From Bacteroidota bacterium (GTDB taxonomy: Bacteria > Bacteroidota > Bacteroidia > Bacteroidales > VadinHA17), in the NCBI GenBank assembly GCA_030613125.1, contig JAUWMO010000093.1, forward strand, positions 1 through 10,622: a stretch of DNA of 10,622 nt. The letters run 5' to 3'. The notes under the pieces were generated by a model. The model was not told the origin of the DNA, did not search any database, and saw nothing but the letters and a program-made list of their open reading frames with translations. Made by a program: the position numbers and the translations under genes. Below, piece by piece: positions 7,540 to 10,622 of this stretch (the stretch's first letter is position 1; every line of letters starts with the position of its first letter).

Positions 7540-9321
7540 ATGGAATTTAAAAGGACATTTGACCTGCTTGAATGGTCTTTACAAAATTATGATAAAGAGG
7601 TGGCCCTGGCAGGCAAGGAGAATAAGCAATGGGTTACATACAGCAATTATGAATATAAAGAAATTGCAACTAATTTCAGTTATGGTCTGCTTGCACTCGG
7701 ATTAAAACCCGGAGATAAGATTGCCCTTATATCAAACAATCGACCGGAATGGAATTTTGCTGATATGGGTATCAGTCAGGCCGGGATGATAAATGTTCCT
7801 ATTTATCCAACACTCAGTAATGATGAATATGAACACATATTCAACCATGCCGAACCAAAAATTATTTTTATTTCAGACAAAAGCCTGTACCAGAAGTTAA
7901 AGCCTTTAATTGAAAAATCAGAAAGTCTTTCTGATGCTTATACTTTTAACAAAGTTGAAGGAGCAAAAAGATGGAAGGAAGTAGTTGACCTTGGAAAGAA
8001 AAGCAAATGAAAATACAAAGCAGAGTTAAAGAAAATTAAGGCCGGAATTAAAAAAGAGGACCCGGTAACCCTGATCTACACATCTGGAACAACAGGTATT
8101 CCGAAAGGTGTTAGTTTGAGTCACTGGAACCTTGTAAGTAATGCCATTGCCACATCCACTGTTCACCCTTTTGGACCAAATTCCAAATGTCTGAGTTTTC
8201 TTCCTTTATGCCATATTTATGAAAGGATGCTGAATTACCATTTTCAATATAAAGGCGTAAGTATTTACTATGCTGAAAGTATGGGAACTATTGTTGATGA
8301 CCTAAAGGATGTTAAACCCGATTTATTTTCCACAGTCCCCAGGCTCCTTGAAACAGTATATGATAAAATCATTGGAAAAGGTAAAGACTTGCCGGGACTA
8401 AAAAAACAAATATTTTTCTGGGCTGTTAATTTAGGCATGAAGTTTAAACTTCACGGAAAGAATTCATGGTTCTACAAGAAAAGACTCAAAATAGCTGACA
8501 AGTTGATTTTTTCCAAATGGCGTGAAGCATTGGGTGGAAATGCTAAAATTATAGTCTCCGGAAGTGCGGCTTTACAACCACGAATCGCAACCATTTTTTG
8601 GGCTGCCAGAATTAGTGTCCTTGAAGGTTATGGTTTAACTGAAACATCACCGGTAATTGCAGTTAACAATTTCAATACTGATGAGATTATGATAGGAACG
8701 GTAGGGCCGGTTATTGAAGATGTTAAGGTTAAAATAGCAGAGGACGGGGAAATCTTGTGTAAGGGCCCTAATGTTATGATAGGGTATTACAAAGATCCTG
8801 AATTAACAAAAGAAGTAATTGATAGTGATGGTTGGTTTCATACGGGTGATGTTGGCGAAATTATTGATGGAAAATATTTAAAAATCACTGACAGAAAGAA
8901 AGAAATTTTCAAACTTTCAAATGGAAAGTATATAGCCCCACAAATTATTGAAAATAAATTTAAAGAATCGTTTTTTATACAACAATTAATGGTTGTTGGT
9001 GAAAATGAAAAGTTTACAAGTGCCCTTATCTCTCCGAACTTTGAATTCCTGCATAACTGGTGTTCAATCCATAAGGTTAAGTTCAGGGATAATAAGGCTC
9101 TGATACAAATTCCGGAAGTGATTACAAGGTATCAAAGAGAGGTTAATGAAATTAATAAAGGTCTGGCCTTCCATGAGCAATTAAAAAGGTTCAGGTTGGT
9201 TTACGATGAATGGTCTGTAGCAACCGGAGAGCTTTCAAATGTATTAAAGCTCAAAAGAAAAAATATTTATAAGAAATACGATCACATTCTGAAGGAGATC
9301 TATTCAAGGGGAGAGAACTAA
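7540..9321 (+). pseudogene. Long-chain fatty-acid-CoA ligase, second tandem copy, interrupted by an in-frame TGA
   Basis: The frame encodes a 593-position COG1022-type acyl-CoA synthetase in line with the first copy from end to end, but codon 157 (8008-8010) is TGA. Upstream are the N-terminal motifs GLLALGLKPGDKIALIS and NRPEWNFADMG. Downstream in the same frame are the P-loop YTSGTTGIPKG (180-190), GYGLTETSP (363-371), GWFHTGDVGE, TDRKKEIFK and catalytic K570 in VLKLKR. No other stop or frameshift is seen. The ATG at 7540 (MEFKRTF) is preferred to the TTG at 7516 by alignment with the first copy. A restart at TTG 8116 would lack the P-loop and could not adenylate. As written the product is a 156-residue fragment. 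The excellent state of the remainder points to a very recent mutation, a sequencing or assembly error, or readthrough. Apart from the stop, its motifs are closer to family consensus than those of the intact copy. Confidence 0.85.
8008..8010 (+). other. In-frame TGA inside the second synthetase gene
   Basis: The context is AGC AAA TGA AAA TAC, within a lysine-rich surface linker. The aligned residue in the first copy is alanine (GENKAKY-like segment against KSK-stop-KY). One base change to AGA, CGA or GGA would restore a sense codon that suits the linker. TGA is used as the true stop of alaS in this window, so a changed genetic code is unlikely. Confidence 0.9.
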
Positions 9322-9347
9322 TCCTGTAATTGGGTTCCCCGAAATAG

Positions 9348-9370
9348 AAACTGTTAAATTCTAACAGTTT
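9348..9370. terminator. Perfect hairpin between convergent genes, possible bidirectional terminator
   Basis: AAACTGTTA (9348-9356) and TAACAGTTT (9362-9370) form a nine-base perfect stem with a five-base loop. It lies 26 bases after the second synthetase stop and 54 bases beyond the symporter stop on the other strand. Each strand has A residues at the 5' side and TTT at the 3' side of the stem, as in short bidirectional terminators, but no longer T-run follows. Confidence 0.5.
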
Positions 9371-9424
9371 AAAGCAAAGGCTGTTTTCTGCAAAATAAAA
9401 AAAAGGAGAATTGGTAAGACAGAA

Positions 9425-10622
9425 TTAACCAGACACCCTGTATCTGAGCAATAATAATCCGACAAATGTTATTAATCCATTAAGAATTAGCAATTCAAAT
9501 CCAAAAATATACCCATTAAACCATGTAGATGAGTTGGTACTAATGAGGTAGGTAATTATTGGAGAAATAACTGCAACTATTGGGACCCATTTGTCTTTGA
9601 CCTTATACCTAGTAAAAAGCCCGAAGGAATATAAACCTAACAAAGGTCCGTATGTATATCCTGCTACCTTAAAAACCGCTGTAATTACGCTGTCATCATT
9701 TATAACTCTGAATATTACAATAACAAGGAACATAACAAATGAAAATCCTATATGGACTTTTAGTCTGGTGGCTTTTTGCGCTTTTTCAGTTTTTTCTCCC
9801 AAATTCATGAAGTCAACGCAAAATGCAGTTGTCAGGGAAGTTAATGCAGAATCAGCACTTGAAAATGCAGCCGCAGTTATTCCAAGCAGAAAAACAATTC
9901 CCACAAATGAGGAAAAATACCTGAGTGCCAGAATAGGATACAGATCATCTGATCGTTCGGGCATAGATATTCCTTTCTTAGTGGCATAAATATAAAGGAG
10001 CAAACCCAGGCAAAGGAATAAAAAGTTTACAGGTACAAGAATTCCACTGAACCAATACATGTTTTTTTTTGCCTCACCAATATTTTTACAGGTTAGGTTT
10101 TTTTGCATCATATTTTGATCAAGTCCCGTCATAACAATGGCGATAAATGCACCTGAGAAAAACTGTTTTATGAAGAATTTTGAACTTTTCCAATCCCAGA
10201 AAAATATTTTTGAATAGGAATGGGTCTCAAAGGCAGATACCAAATCCTTGAATGAAAAATCCAATTCTTTGGTCACAGTGAAGATTGTAATAAATACAGC
10301 CAGTAACATGAATAAAGTCTGCAATGTGTCAGTATATACAATAGTTCTTATACCTGAACGGAAAGTATACATCCAGATCAATAAAATGATAACGGTAACA
10401 GTCACAACAAAAGGGATACCATAGACATCAAAGAATGCTATCTGTAAAACACCAGCGACAAGAAATAATCGTAATGATGCTCCCATTGTTTGAGAGATTA
10501 GAAAGAAAAGGGATCCCGTTTTATAGGTTTTAAGTCCAAACCTCTGGTCAAGATAAGTATATATAGAAACAAGATTTAATCTGTAGTACAATGGCATTAA
10601 TACATTTGCGATCACAAAATAG
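9425..10622 (-). CDS. Sodium:solute symporter (SSS family), N-terminus beyond the window
   Basis: The frame is open to the right edge, so this is the C-terminal part of a larger gene; roughly 398 codons are visible. A GTG at 10615-10613 is not a credible start, because it falls inside a conserved segment (VLMPLYYRLNLVSIYTYLDQ) that in this family follows the first helices; some 80-110 residues are probably missing. About ten hydrophobic helices are visible. Family marks are GLDQNMMQKNLTCKN and, on a later helix, GITAAAFSSADSALTSL, whose paired serines and alanines correspond to the Na2 sodium site of LeuT-fold SSS transporters. The protein should carry a solute inward across the inner membrane with sodium; the substrate (sugar, sialic acid, amino acid or other) cannot be told. 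It is convergent with the second synthetase gene and shows no evident functional link to it. Confidence 0.92.
   Translation of the reverse strand, partial: YFVIANVLMPLYYRLNLVSIYTYLDQRFGLKTYKTGSLFFLISQTMGASLRLFLVAGVLQIAFFDVYGIPFVVTVTVIILLIWMYTFRSGIRTIVYTDTLQTLFMLLAVFITIFTVTKELDFSFKDLVSAFETHSYSKIFFWDWKSSKFFIKQFFSGAFIAIVMTGLDQNMMQKNLTCKNIGEAKKNMYWFSGILVPVNFLFLCLGLLLYIYATKKGISMPERSDDLYPILALRYFSSFVGIVFLLGITAAAFSSADSALTSLTTAFCVDFMNLGEKTEKAQKATRLKVHIGFSFVMFLVIVIFRVINDDSVITAVFKVAGYTYGPLLGLYSFGLFTRYKVKDKWVPIVAVISPIITYLISTNSSTWFNGYIFGFELLILNGLITFVGLLLLRYRVSG

Noticed and set aside
8008..8010. TGA as selenocysteine, or a reassigned code
   Set aside because: The aligned residue in the paralog is alanine in a lysine-rich linker rather than a catalytic cysteine, and alaS ends in TGA within the same window.
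8007..8039. ATG overlapping the TGA (ATGA), as in translationally coupled genes
   Set aside because: The frame from this ATG ends after ten codons at a TAA, so it does not re-enter the synthetase frame.
8116..9321. Independent gene starting at TTG 8116
   Set aside because: It would lack the whole N-terminal part and the P-loop of the adenylation domain; it is the 3' remainder of the interrupted gene.
9591..9989. Plus-strand open frame of 132 codons
   Set aside because: It lies antisense within conserved helices of the symporter and has no independent support.
10613..10615. GTG as start of the symporter
   Set aside because: The frame stays open past it to the edge and the residues around it belong to a conserved internal segment of the family.
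1..10622. Mobile elements, CRISPR arrays, tRNA or rRNA genes, toxin-antitoxin or defence genes
   Set aside because: None was seen: no transposase or integrase motifs, no regularly spaced repeats, and no cloverleaf-like sequence in the short intergenic gaps.

Overview
The window looks like AT-rich chromosomal DNA from a member of the Bacteroidota, probably Bacteroidales or a close relative. This rests on the protein flavour (an M23 peptidase with an N-terminal anchor divergent from alaS, and COG1022-type acyl-CoA synthetases), on start codons without a clear Shine-Dalgarno sequence, and on one good match to the Bacteroidota promoter (TTG, about 20 bases, then TAnnTTTG). The assignment is inference; no rRNA or other phylogenetic marker was compared.

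Left part (1-2740, minus strand): one likely operon reads leftward from a promoter at about 2643-2674. It carries an anchored M23/LytM-type endopeptidase (1634-2605). After only 10 bases comes a secreted PQQ-like beta-propeller protein of unknown function (97-1623). At the very edge lie the first eight codons of what may be a MerR-type regulator (24 to beyond 1). Centre (2741-5374, plus strand): a complete alanyl-tRNA synthetase gene, alaS, divergent from the peptidase and followed by a hairpin terminator.

Right-centre (5525-9321, plus strand): two tandem paralogous long-chain acyl-CoA synthetase (AMP-forming) genes of almost identical length. The first is intact but has several non-consensus residues in conserved motifs. 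The second is closer to the family consensus but carries an in-frame TGA at codon 157, 23 codons before its nucleotide-binding loop, while the rest of the frame is well preserved. It is a very young pseudogene, a readthrough gene or a sequencing error. Both genes have inverted repeats in their upstream regions that could be operators.

Right edge (9425 to beyond 10622, minus strand): the C-terminal four-fifths or so of a sodium:solute symporter, convergent with the second synthetase gene and separated from it by a perfect hairpin that may terminate both.

Functionally this is a mostly ordinary region: translation (alaS), cell-envelope maintenance (M23 and propeller), fatty-acid activation and solute uptake. 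I saw no mobile element, CRISPR array, tRNA, rRNA or defence system, and no convincing new multi-gene system. The points most worth checking are the interrupted synthetase and the propeller gene coupled to the peptidase.
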